A DNA stretch of 9,471 nt from Clostridia bacterium (GCA_017553815.1 JAFZJT010000102.1:1-9471), one strand, 5' to 3'. Shown: positions 1-6,262, counted from the stretch's first letter. The notes: a model not told the origin generated them from the sequence alone. Translations and numbers: made by a program.

Positions 1-335
1 CCGTAAGCTTCAGCATGCCGTCGGGCTCAGGCTCAGGCAGGGGCTCGCGTCCGTCGTCGGGTCAGGGCGGCTTCTCCGGCATCTCTTCGCAGGGCGGCGA
101 AGCTCAGCCCGATGCAAGCGCCGCTCCCGAAGGCGGCTCTCAGAGCGGCTCTTCCGGCTCAAACGGAAGCAGCCGTCCTCATATGCCGAGCGGCTCGGGC
201 TCCGGCTTCAGCCCCTCGGATGCATCCTTCCCGAGCACCTCAACGAATTCTCAGGCGAAGTTCTGGATACTGACAGGCGCTTCGGTGCTCGTTTTAGCGG
301 TAGGACTCGTCGTTGCCGCGAAATTCAAATATTGA
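1..335 (+). CDS. C-terminal end of a surface protein with Gly/Ser-rich stalk and C-terminal membrane helix (5' end outside window)
   Basis: The frame is open from the first bases of the window with no stop, so the ATG at 15 is probably internal and the true start lies upstream. About 80 residues are dominated by Gly, Ser, Pro and Gln (repeated PSGSGSG and GGS runs), a disordered stalk. They are followed by one hydrophobic helix (FWILTGASVLVLAVGLVVAA) and a short basic tail, AKFKY. This predicts an outward-facing domain anchored by a C-terminal helix with the tail in the cytosol. In Clostridia such tails occur on secreted carbohydrate-binding and CotH-type proteins, but the functional domain is not in the window, so that is only a guess. 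The stop at 333-335 lies 42 bases before a terminator hairpin, consistent with a real gene end. Confidence 0.7.
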   Translation, partial: VSFSMPSGSGSGRGSRPSSGQGGFSGISSQGGEAQPDASAAPEGGSQSGSSGSNGSSRPHMPSGSGSGFSPSDASFPSTSTNSQAKFWILTGASVLVLAVGLVVAAKFKY

Positions 336-377
336 CACCCTCTATTACTTGCTTTTCTTTCCTTTCGGGCAATGCCC

Positions 378-407
378 GCAAAAAAGAGCCGAAAGGTTCT
401 TTTTTGC
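378..407 (+). terminator. Rho-independent terminator, probably bidirectional
   Basis: A 13-bp stem with a GAAA tetraloop at 391-394 pairs 378-390 with 395-407, allowing one G-T wobble. The core GAGCC/GGTTC is flanked by six A on the left and six T on the right, so it reads as an intrinsic terminator on both strands. It ends the plus-strand stalk-protein gene and faces the minus-strand orphan dockerin. A small extra hairpin, CGGGC-aat-GCCCG, precedes it at 366-378. Confidence 0.85.
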
Positions 408-440
408 ATTAAAAATTATAATAATTGTCGCAACGCATTG

Positions 441-470
441 ACCGCGCATCGCCCGCGCGAGCGCTGCGGT
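441..470 (-). other. GC-rich hairpin just downstream of the orphan dockerin stop
   Basis: GCGC (444-447) and TCGC (449-452) pair with GCGA (457-460) and GCGC (461-464) around a 4-base loop with one bulge; ACC/GGT close the outside. It starts one base past the minus-strand stop at 471. No T run follows directly, so on its own it is not a convincing terminator, but it could stabilise a 3' end formed at the hairpin at 378-407. Confidence 0.4.
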
Positions 471-734
471 TTACGGCGCTGTCCCAAGAACCGCGCGAAG
501 CAGCGCGATGGAGTCGGTAATGCTTATCATGCCGTTGCCGTCCATATCGCCGAGCATGACGTTCGGCACGGCGCTTGCGTCGATAACTCCCAACGCATAG
601 CGCATAAGGAGTATCGCGTCCGCAACGGTGACATTGCCGCTCCCGTCAACGTCGCCCCAAAGCGGCTCGGGCGCAGCCCCGGGGTTTTGCTGGATTAATC
701 CATATAATTGTTGACTTTTATAGGTTCGCTGCAA
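471..734 (-). pseudogene. Orphan type I dockerin module, remnant of a larger gene
   Basis: The last ~63 residues form a complete type I dockerin. It has two calcium-binding loops, DVDGSGNVTVAD and DMDGNGMISITD, each followed by a hydrophobic helix (AILLMRYALG and SIALLRAVLG). Dockerins normally sit at the C-terminus of secreted enzymes and bind cohesin. Here the preceding ~24 residues look unrelated to any domain. The only start is a TTG at 734, with no ribosome site, and an in-frame TGA lies two codons upstream. There is no signal peptide. I therefore read it as a broken 3' end of a lost gene or a partial duplication. DNA at 531-673 is nearly identical to the dockerin region of the large gene at 2880-5957. 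The second half of the module has diverged from that copy, so it is not a simple recent copy end to end. Expression as a free dockerin cannot be excluded but lacks support. Confidence 0.7.
531..673. repeat. 143-bp direct repeat, copy 1 (dockerin DNA)
   Basis: This stretch aligns without gaps to 2940-3082 at a constant offset of 2409 bases, with 5 mismatches by eye (about 96.5 % identity). Identity stops abruptly on both sides: below 531 the second dockerin loop region differs strongly, and above 673 the linker differs. It lies in the same orientation as copy 2, with the ABC exporter operon between them. Confidence 0.9.
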
Positions 735-749
735 ATATCAAATAAACGG

Positions 750-780
750 AAAAGCCCGCCGCAGGGTTTTGCGGAAGGGC
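750..780 (-). terminator. Terminator of the ABC-GntR operon
   Basis: Read on the minus strand, GCCC (780-777) and CCGC (774-771) pair with GCGG (762-759) and GGGC (757-754) around an 8-base loop. There is a small internal bulge, and TTTT follows at 753-750. It lies 25 bases past the stop of the GntR gene. A second inverted repeat, CGGCGAA/TTCGCCG (791-797 with 808-814), spans the stop codon of that gene and may add to 3'-end structure. Confidence 0.75.
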
Positions 781-804
781 ATACGATCGACGGCGAAAGT
801 GCGC

Positions 805-1182
805 TCATTCGCCGTAATTCTCCGAAACAAGTGCGATAAGCTCCTCCTTCGTCAGAGCGAGCCGCTGAAGTGAGGCAAGGGCGGGCTGCAGCTCGCCCAG
901 CGCAAGCTCCTTACGCCGTGCGCTGCGTTCCTCTTCGTCAAGCTCGGAAACGAAGCACCCGCGCCCGACCATAGTAACGATGAAGCCGTCGCGCTCAAGC
1001 TCCTCCCAGGCACGCTTTATCGATATAACGCTTATGCCGAGGTTGTTTGCAAGCGCACGAATAGGCGGCAGGGGATAGCCGCCCGTAAGCTTTCCGGTAA
1101 CGATCTGAAACGCGAGCTGTTCATAGAGCTGGCGGTAGATCGGCTTATCGGATGAATTCAGTATTGCAAGGGAGAGTTCCAT
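805..1182 (-). CDS. GntR-family transcriptional regulator, YtrA-like subfamily
   Basis: The 125-residue protein is the usual length for the YtrA branch of GntR regulators: one winged helix-turn-helix and a short helical tail, without a large effector domain. The N-terminus PIYRQLYEQLAFQIVTGKL, then LPPIRALANNLGIS and SIKRAWEELERDGFI, followed by the wing GRGCFV (about residues 14-79), matches the family pattern. Residues 85-125 are helical and should dimerise it. YtrA-type regulators typically repress an ABC transporter operon that includes their own gene. Here the gene is third, 21 bases behind the permease. The palindrome at 2783-2811 over the operon promoter is its likely operator (inferred). 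An AGAGG lies 17 bases before the ATG, an unusually long spacing, so translation may partly depend on coupling to the permease. The inducing signal is unknown. Confidence 0.88.
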   Translation of the reverse strand: MELSLAILNSSDKPIYRQLYEQLAFQIVTGKLTGGYPLPPIRALANNLGISVISIKRAWEELERDGFIVTMVGRGCFVSELDEEERSARRKELALGELQPALASLQRLALTKEELIALVSENYGE

Positions 1183-1203
1183 GTTTTTTCGTGCTGTTTC
1201 CTC

Positions 1204-1875
1204 TCATATCTCGGCTTTTTCATAGCGGTGCGAGGCGATGAAGTAAGCGATGGCGTTTGCGATGACGAAGATGGCGAGCGCACCAAGCAGAAACGGAATC
1301 TGTCGGGTAAGCTCGCTTGCCGAAGTGCCGTTCAAAAACTCCATATCGCCCCTCAAGTTGTGAATAAGGAGCTCAAGCGCGATGATAGAGGAGTACGCAA
1401 GCATACCAATGAAGCTTCTGAAGTAGACCTTGAACTGTTTGTGGTATGCGCCGGGGATAACGATGAGGTTATACGCGGCGTAGCCAAGCAGGACGATGGC
1501 GTAGAGGATGAGGTTGGTATTCATACCGGCGCTATTCACAATTCCCCATTTAGTGATGAGCGCGCCGGAAAAGAACGCGAAGGGGGCGGTGATAACGAGC
1601 AGCACAAGCTCATAGAGCGCCACGGTCAATACCCTTGCAAGCACGCTTTCGCGCTTTTGCACCGGAAGCAGTCCGCAAAACTCATGATCCTTGCCTTGTA
1701 CGTCGAGTGTGAAAACATTCATTATCGCTATAAGCACATAAAAAAAGCCAACAGGGCGCGGATATTCGGGAATGAAAAGCATACCGCACGCAAGCGCAAA
1801 GAAAAGGAAGACTGTGGGGTGACAAAGAAGCCGCATATCCTTGCGAACAAGGTTTTTTATATTGGAAACAGACAT
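1204..1875 (-). CDS. ABC-2 type transporter permease
   Basis: The 223-residue protein is mostly hydrophobic, with about six predicted membrane helices (roughly residues 22-38, 43-58, 85-110, 122-143, 151-173 and 191-214). The cytosolic segment LPVQKRESVLARVL (about 70-83), between helices two and three, resembles the LP-x-x-R/K-x-x-x-V motif of small ABC-2 permeases found next to YtrA-type regulators. The N-terminal NIKNLVRKDMRLL, an amphipathic stretch before the first helix, is also typical. It would form the membrane channel, probably as a dimer, with the ATPase encoded just upstream. AGGGAG (1884-1889) gives a strong ribosome site and overlaps the end of the ATPase gene, only 14 bases apart. 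The substrate cannot be told from sequence; relatives export peptides or antibiotics or respond to cell-wall stress. Confidence 0.85.
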   Translation of the reverse strand: MSVSNIKNLVRKDMRLLCHPTVFLFFALACGMLFIPEYPRPVGFFYVLIAIMNVFTLDVQGKDHEFCGLLPVQKRESVLARVLTVALYELVLLVITAPFAFFSGALITKWGIVNSAGMNTNLILYAIVLLGYAAYNLIVIPGAYHKQFKVYFRSFIGMLAYSSIIALELLIHNLRGDMEFLNGTSASELTRQIPFLLGALAIFVIANAIAYFIASHRYEKAEI

Positions 1876-1889
1876 TTCAATTTCTCCCT

Positions 1890-2753
1890 TCAGCCCTCGT
1901 GGTGCTCGTATTTTTCGGTGTAGAGCATTATGGATTCGATATCTGCCTTGGCGGTCTTCAGCCCGTTCGTAAGATGAAGATCGCTTTCGCGGATAAGTCC
2001 CGTGAAGCCGAAGGGCGTTTCCTTGACTCCGGCGAGAGCGGCGCGAAGCGAAGCCGTCAGCTCATCATGCCCGCCCTGAACAAGTCGATAGCCGTCTATT
2101 ATCTGCTCACGGTCACCGATCATCGCGATCTCACCGTTCTTGATGTAAACGATATGATCTGCGCATTTATCAAGATCGGAGGTGATATGGGTTGAAAACA
2201 GTATGCTTCTTTCGCCGTCCGAAACGAATTCGCGGAAGATATCGATTATTTCATCTCGGGAAACGGGATCGAGTCCGCTGGTGGGTTCATCGAGTATCAA
2301 AAGCTTTGCCCCATGCGAAAGCGCGAGCGCGAGCGCATACTTTACCTTCATGCCCGCCGATAGCTCCTTGATGCGTTTATTCTCGTCAAGCTCGAATTCT
2401 TTGAGAAGATCGCGGTACCTTTCATCGCTCCAGTTTTCATAGAACCGCTTGTAGACCGCAGTTACGCTCTTGAGCTTCTTCGTTTCATAATATGAAAACC
2501 CACCCAAAACCACGCCGATATCCTGCTTGCATTCGATCTCATGCTCGGGAAGGCTTCTTCCAAAGATGGAAACGGAGCCAGAATCCATCGGGGAGAGACC
2601 GAGTATTACCTTGAGCGTGGTGGTCTTGCCCGCGCCGTTTCGACCGATAAAGCCCGTGATATAGCCGCTCGGCACGGAAAAGCTGACGTTTTTCAGCTCA
2701 AAGCCCCCGGGGAAGGTCTTGCATAGATTGTTTGCCTCAAGAACATAGGACAT
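1890..2753 (-). CDS. ABC transporter ATP-binding protein (YtrB-like)
   Basis: The 287-residue cytosolic ATPase carries all main ABC motifs: Walker A GRNGAGKT (37-44), signature LSAGM (131-135), Walker B LLILDEP (151-157), D-loop SGLD (159-162) and the H-loop histidine (189). The Q-loop position lacks the usual glutamine (IGVVLGGFSYYE, 79-90), a variant also met in ATPases paired with small ABC-2 permeases. About 80 further residues follow the nucleotide-binding domain and may be regulatory. It is the first gene of the operon and would power the permease encoded directly behind it. AAGGAG at 2763-2768 lies 9 bases before the ATG. Transcription should start near 2800 from the promoter at 2807-2835, giving a short leader that contains half of the operator. 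Confidence 0.93.
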   Translation of the reverse strand: MSYVLEANNLCKTFPGGFELKNVSFSVPSGYITGFIGRNGAGKTTTLKVILGLSPMDSGSVSIFGRSLPEHEIECKQDIGVVLGGFSYYETKKLKSVTAVYKRFYENWSDERYRDLLKEFELDENKRIKELSAGMKVKYALALALSHGAKLLILDEPTSGLDPVSRDEIIDIFREFVSDGERSILFSTHITSDLDKCADHIVYIKNGEIAMIGDREQIIDGYRLVQGGHDELTASLRAALAGVKETPFGFTGLIRESDLHLTNGLKTAKADIESIMLYTEKYEHHEG

Positions 2754-2782
2754 TTTTGACGTCTCCTTTTATTGCATCGTTA

Positions 2783-2811
2783 ATATTGTGCATATTGAGC
2801 ATGCACAATAT
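2783..2811. promoter_or_regulatory. Perfect 11-bp inverted repeat, probable operator of the GntR regulator
   Basis: Arms ATATTGTGCAT (2783-2793) and ATGCACAATAT (2801-2811) are exact reverse complements around the 7-base spacer ATTGAGC. The right arm overlaps the -10 box of the ABC operon promoter and the left arm lies in the early transcribed leader, so a bound dimer would block RNA polymerase. The only DNA-binding protein in the operon is the GntR regulator, which makes it the likely ligand (inference). Confidence 0.8.
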
Positions 2812-2835
2812 AACACATACCGACACGGTTGTCAA
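2807..2835 (-). promoter_or_regulatory. Promoter of the ABC-GntR operon
   Basis: On the minus strand a perfect -35 TTGACA (2835-2830) is followed by exactly 17 bases and the -10 TATATT (2812-2807). The expected start of transcription is near 2800. This is the strongest promoter match in the window, as expected for an operon held down by a repressor. Confidence 0.85.
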
Positions 2836-2879
2836 CAGGTGTTAAAAATATATTGTTGATTTTGCGGTTCAAAGGGCGC

Positions 2880-5800
2880 TTACGGAGCAGCCCCGATCGC
2901 AACACGAAGCACCGCTATCGCGTCGTTCAGGGTGATGCTGCCGTTTCCGTCCATATCGCCGAGCATGACGTTCGGCACGGCGCTTGCGTCGATAACTCCC
3001 AACGCATAGCGCATGAGGAGTATCGCGTCCGCAACGGTGACCTTGCCGCTCCCGTCAACATCGCCACAAAGCGGCTCGGGCGTAGGTTCGGGCGTGGGCG
3101 TTGGCTTATTGGGCTCGTGCGATGCGGAAGGAGTGTTCGTCGGAAGCGGAGGAAGGGTGGGCTCCGGCGTGGGCGTAGGTGTTGGAGTCGGTGTTGGAGT
3201 CGGGGTGGGCGTAGGCTCGGGCGTGGGCGTTTCGGGCGGAACGTATGGCTCGTACTCGGGTATGTTATCCGAGGTGTAGCGCACCTCGCGAAGCTCCGCA
3301 AATGGGTATTCGGTGCCGCCGTCGATGATCCAGACCGAATTGAAATCGAAGCCGCTATAGCCCGCTTCGAGAGCGAACTCATAGCCCTCATGCGGCGTTC
3401 CAAAGGCGTTGCCGCCCGTGCAGCAGCCGCGAAGAACATACACGTTGGCGAACGCGGGCATCGCGTCACAGCCTCCTATGGCCATGCCCATGCTCCTTCT
3501 TGCAGCTACGCTTCCGACGCTGTAGCAGCTTTCGATGCTGCCGCCGACAGCGCAGCCGAGAAGACCGCCCGCGTCCTCAAGAAGGGTCAGATCGCCCGTG
3601 TTGAAGCAGTTGGCGATATCGCTCTGCTTGGAAACGCCGACAAGCCCGCCCGTAAAATACTTCGTTGAAAGCGAACCGGCGTTATAGCATTTTTCTATCG
3701 AGCAATCGCGCAGCTCGCCCGCGATTCCGCCTATGACCTCGGTGCCGCGCACTATGCCGTTGTTGCGGCAGTTTTCGACGGTCGTGCCCTGCGCGGTGCC
3801 GACTATGCCGCCCGTGCGAACGGAGCTTTTTGCAAGGCCGATGCCCGAGCAACCCGTGACGGTGCATCGCGTGTCCGCAAAGCCGACTATGCCGCCGGTG
3901 TCGGAGGTGCCGTATACCCTTCCCGAGTTCACGCAGTTCTCTATCACGGTGTAGGCGCTCGTGTTTTTAACGTATCCGACTATGCCGCCGACCCAGAGCC
4001 CGCTCGTTATGGTCGCGGAGCTGCGGCAGTTCGCTATTCTTCCGTAGTCCTCAAGATAGCCGACTATGCCGCCCATATTGTTGACGGCATTGAGATAGCT
4101 CTCGGCAAGGTTCAGATTTTTGATGCATCCGGAGGGGTTCGGACCAACGTAGCCGAAGAGCCCGTAAAACGCTTTTTGGGAGGTGGAATGATAAAGCCCG
4201 TAGACAGTATGCCCGCCGCCGTCGAAGCTGCCGCGGAAGGGCTTGTATGAGCTTGAATTATCATAGCTCCCGATCGGTTCAAAGGCGTTTTCGGGGCCGT
4301 AGAGGATATCCCAATTCTGCCAATCCGAGGTATCATTTAGACGGATATCGGCAGTCATACGGAAATACTTGCCGTAGAAGCTGTTTCCGTTATTAACGGC
4401 ATGGGAAAGGTAGGCGAGCTCGCTTCCGTTTGAGATGAGGTAGGGATTCTGCTCCGTGCCGCTACCGCCCGCAAAGCCGGAGGCGACGCTTCCGTCCCAG
4501 ATATCCCCCGTGGAGCACGAAGAAAGCGCCCTTTGCTTAACGGGGCATTTCTCGGGCTCAGCGGCCGTTTTTTCGTCAGCGCCGTCATCTTCATAACATG
4601 GAGCGGTCATGCTCGCGTCATAATAAAACTTGTTTGTCATAAGCCCGCGATAATCCCAGCCGCGATCCTCAACGCGCGTCACCACAACGCCGAAGGAAAC
4701 GCCGCGCGCTTCGACCGCGAGCGCCTTGCCGTCCTCGTCGAAGCCGCATATCCAGCCGATATGTGTCATACGCTCCGTGCGGCGTGACCACATGAACACC
4801 GCCTCGCCGATAACGTAGGGGCGCGTTATCTCCGAGCAAAGCCCCTTGTCGGTACACCAATACTGATAGTTCATCTGAACGTTTATGTCGGTATTCTCGC
4901 CGTCCTCGTAGGTCAGCCATGCGTCCAAAAGCCCCTGGCAGTCGGTGGCGTAGGTCGAGCGGCTCCAGTCCTCGGTTATATCGTCGTACTGATGGCGGCG
5001 CATGGATTTTGTATAGTTGTTGTTGTAAAAATTGTTGAGCGTGGATTGGCTCGTTGTAACGCGCACGCTTCCGTAAAGGTATTCCCAAGGGGAGATGCCG
5101 CAGCTTGCAGTCGGAAGAAAGAGGTTTGCGTTGGTCGGGATGCTCCCGGGATCGACGTGCTTGAGCGCCCAGCAAATGAACGAAGCAACGCTGTGCATCG
5201 CCTTCCCGGGCGATGGGATGGATTCAAAAACGGCGCCATTGTTTTCGCAGTCCAACTCAGTGCCGAGCCCAGCGCAGCCGCCGACGGAGCTTTCGCCCGA
5301 AACGCCTGCATGATTGACGCATCTTTGCGCTTCGCCGCGCCCGACGATGCCGCCCGCTTCACTCATGCCCGAGACCGAGCCGTGATTCTCGCAGTCGTAC
5401 ACGGAGCCCTCGCCGACGATGCCGCCGACGCGGTTTTTTCCAGTAACTTCAGCAAAGCTTGCGCAATTTTCCACGGTGCCGAAGCCTGCTATGCCGCCGA
5501 CATGATCCGCGCCGTGAACAGATGAATCCATGACGGTCAAGGCGGCTATCGCGCCGATGCTGTATCCGAAAAGCCCGGCGAAATCGGAGCTTGTATCGAT
5601 ATAAAGCCCGCGCACGGCATGTCCGCAACCGTCGAAGCTTCCCTCGAACGGGCATTCGGGAGAAGCGCCGATCGGCGTCCAAGGCTCAAAGCCGAGGTCG
5701 ATATCGCAAATTAATTTGAAGAAAACGCCCATTGAAGAAGCGCCGGAGTTGACACAAGAGGCAAGAAGCCGCATATCGCCCGCGGAGGCGATCAGATATG

Positions 5801-5957
5801 GCGAGCGCTCGCTTCCGCATCCATCGAGCGAAGAGAATGCGGATTCATCGGAGGATGAAAGCGCAGAAGCGCGGAAAAACGCAGGGGAAAGCGGCGCTAT
5901 ATCGGTAATAACGCACATGATGAACGCCAAAAAAATCGAAATGATCCTGTTTTTCAT
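2880..5957 (-). CDS. Secreted GLUG-repeat / NlpC-P60-like / dockerin protein
   Basis: The 1025-residue protein begins with a signal peptide (hydrophobic core 5-22, likely cleavage after ASA at 30-32). Residues 44-243 form a first GLUG-type module: a fold start SPYLI...FEGSFDGCGHAVRGLY, then four ~23-residue repeats of the form GGIVG...C.N.G.V. Residues ~245-450 look like a papain-fold NlpC/P60 domain, with Cys340 in ATDCQGLLD, His399 in MTHIGW and a possible third residue around Glu416 in AVEARG. Residues ~485-890 are a second GLUG module with the same fold start (SPYLI becomes NPYLI, GSFDGGGHTVYGLY) and about seven repeats. A Pro-Thr linker (~908-962) leads to a dockerin (963-1025) with calcium loops DVDGSGKVTVAD and DMDGNGSITLND. 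The dockerin implies attachment to a cohesin-bearing scaffold or surface. The NlpC/P60 fold suggests peptide cleavage, possibly of cell wall. AGGTGA (5964-5969) lies 6 bases before the ATG. No clear terminator follows the stop. Confidence 0.88.
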   Translation of the reverse strand: MKNRIISIFLAFIMCVITDIAPLSPAFFRASALSSSDESAFSSLDGCGSERSPYLIASAGDMRLLASCVNSGASSMGVFFKLICDIDLGFEPWTPIGASPECPFEGSFDGCGHAVRGLYIDTSSDFAGLFGYSIGAIAALTVMDSSVHGADHVGGIAGFGTVENCASFAEVTGKNRVGGIVGEGSVYDCENHGSVSGMSEAGGIVGRGEAQRCVNHAGVSGESSVGGCAGLGTELDCENNGAVFESIPSPGKAMHSVASFICWALKHVDPGSIPTNANLFLPTASCGISPWEYLYGSVRVTTSQSTLNNFYNNNYTKSMRRHQYDDITEDWSRSTYATDCQGLLDAWLTYEDGENTDINVQMNYQYWCTDKGLCSEITRPYVIGEAVFMWSRRTERMTHIGWICGFDEDGKALAVEARGVSFGVVVTRVEDRGWDYRGLMTNKFYYDASMTAPCYEDDGADEKTAAEPEKCPVKQRALSSCSTGDIWDGSVASGFAGGSGTEQNPYLISNGSELAYLSHAVNNGNSFYGKYFRMTADIRLNDTSDWQNWDILYGPENAFEPIGSYDNSSSYKPFRGSFDGGGHTVYGLYHSTSQKAFYGLFGYVGPNPSGCIKNLNLAESYLNAVNNMGGIVGYLEDYGRIANCRSSATITSGLWVGGIVGYVKNTSAYTVIENCVNSGRVYGTSDTGGIVGFADTRCTVTGCSGIGLAKSSVRTGGIVGTAQGTTVENCRNNGIVRGTEVIGGIAGELRDCSIEKCYNAGSLSTKYFTGGLVGVSKQSDIANCFNTGDLTLLEDAGGLLGCAVGGSIESCYSVGSVAARRSMGMAIGGCDAMPAFANVYVLRGCCTGGNAFGTPHEGYEFALEAGYSGFDFNSVWIIDGGTEYPFAELREVRYTSDNIPEYEPYVPPETPTPEPTPTPTPTPTPTPTPTPEPTLPPLPTNTPSASHEPNKPTPTPEPTPEPLCGDVDGSGKVTVADAILLMRYALGVIDASAVPNVMLGDMDGNGSITLNDAIAVLRVAIGAAP
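2940..3082. repeat. 143-bp direct repeat, copy 2 (dockerin DNA)
   Basis: This is the partner of 531-673 and is part of the intact dockerin gene. It covers the end of the linker, the whole first calcium loop and helix, the spacer, and the start of the second loop. Amino-acid changes against copy 1 are few (Cys/Trp before the first loop, Lys/Asn within it, Ser/Met in the second). Confidence 0.9.
3165..3233. repeat. Degenerate hexamer tandem repeat encoding the Pro-Thr linker
   Basis: On the plus strand the tract is built from GGNGTN units (GGCGTA, GGTGTT, GGAGTC), which read as Pro-Thr dipeptides on the minus strand. Such linkers separate a dockerin from the preceding domain. Slippage here would change linker length by dipeptides without a frameshift. 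Confidence 0.85.
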
Positions 5958-6000
5958 TTTTTATCACCTGCCCTACACGATATTGATCTTGGGGTTAACT

Positions 6001-6031
6001 GAAGCTGCAATCTAAGTTTAGCATAAGCTTC
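6001..6031. promoter_or_regulatory. Nested palindrome over the dockerin-gene promoter
   Basis: Outer arms GAAGCT (6001-6006) and AGCTTC (6026-6031) are reverse complements. Inside lies a second one, CTAA-GT-TTAG (6012-6021), which covers the proposed -10 box. Symmetry at this place suggests an operator, but no regulator for it is encoded in the window. Confidence 0.35.
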
Positions 6032-6043
6032 GTTCAATTGCAA
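6015..6043 (-). promoter_or_regulatory. Possible promoter of the dockerin protein gene
   Basis: On the minus strand TTGCAA (6043-6038), 17 bases, then TAAACT (6020-6015). Each box matches the consensus at four of six positions, so this is modest support. It would give a ~50-base leader with the ribosome site AGGTGA. A transcript from further upstream (see 6235-6262) is an alternative. Confidence 0.4.
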
Positions 6044-6049
6044 CAGCAG

Positions 6050-6085
6050 CGCGGCGGTAATTATTCCCTTGAAGCAGCCGCCGCG
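6050..6085. other. 8-bp GC-rich inverted repeat in the 306-bp intergenic region
   Basis: CGCGGCGG (6050-6057) and CCGCCGCG (6078-6085) are exact reverse complements around a 20-base AT-richer loop. There is no T run on either side, so it is not a terminator by itself. It sits between the dockerin-gene promoter and the minus-strand terminator hairpin. Confidence 0.5.
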
Positions 6086-6103
6086 TCCAAAAGGTCAAGG
6101 CTC

Positions 6104-6128
6104 AAAAAAGCGCGCGTATACACGCGCG
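6104..6128 (-). terminator. Minus-strand intrinsic terminator with no gene ahead of it
   Basis: On the minus strand CGCGCGT (6128-6122), a 4-base loop and ACGCGCG (6117-6111) form a pure 7-bp GC-rich stem, then C and TTTTTT (6109-6104). The form is textbook. No minus-strand gene lies to its right, so it must end either a short non-coding transcript or read-in transcription before the dockerin gene. Confidence 0.75.
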
Positions 6129-6228
6129 AATATAGATATGAATAAACGGGTATTAGGTAAAATCCGTACAAACCGATGTTTCGGAAATGCCATGATTTAA
6201 GGCTCAAAATATCTTGACGGGAGCGGGA
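6104..6228 (-). ncRNA. Candidate small RNA or attenuated leader
   Basis: A minus-strand promoter (6235-6262) and a minus-strand terminator (6104-6128) bracket about 125 bases with no credible ORF. Inside, CCGA-AACA-TCGG (6183-6172) can form a small hairpin, and AAATCC near the 5' end can pair with GGATTT at 6159-6165. This may be a free small RNA, or the 5' leader of the dockerin gene whose elongation is controlled at the terminator. It matches no RNA family I recognise. Confidence 0.35.
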
Positions 6229-6242
6229 TTTTATACTATACT
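6214..6242 (+). promoter_or_regulatory. Promoter of the three-gene plus-strand operon
   Basis: The -35 TTGACG (6214-6219), 17 bases, then the -10 TATACT (6237-6242), each one base from consensus. The predicted start near 6249 leaves only a ~15-base leader, just enough for the ribosome site GGAG at 6252-6255. Confidence 0.75.
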
Positions 6243-6262
6243 ACAGTCATTGGAGATGACAA
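6235..6262 (-). promoter_or_regulatory. Divergent minus-strand promoter overlapping the operon promoter
   Basis: On the minus strand TTGTCA (6262-6257), 16 bases, then TATAGT (6240-6235), each one base from consensus. It shares its -10 bases with the plus-strand promoter, so the two should not fire together. It would start a transcript near 6228 running to the terminator at 6104-6128. Confidence 0.45.

Noticed and set aside
372..698. 108-residue open frame on the plus strand
   Set aside because: It starts inside the terminator hairpin and is otherwise antisense to the orphan dockerin.
711..739. Plus-strand promoter starting with TTGACT at 711
   Set aside because: At 17 bases spacing the -10 is AATATC, a poor match, and no plus-strand gene follows.
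1228..1923. 231-residue open frame on the plus strand
   Set aside because: It is antisense to the ABC-2 permease, highly charged and without a ribosome site or domain.
3165..3233. Short tandem repeats as a possible CRISPR array
   Set aside because: Units are 6 bases with no spacers and encode the Pro-Thr linker in frame.
2829..3668. 279-residue open frame on the plus strand
   Set aside because: It is antisense to the dockerin gene, and its Arg/Gly-rich composition is what the Pro-Thr repeat and GLUG codons give when read backwards.
6097..6209. 11-bp direct repeat AAGGCTCAAAA at 6097-6107 and 6199-6209
   Set aside because: Short and A-rich, without symmetry or link to the promoter boxes; chance is sufficient.
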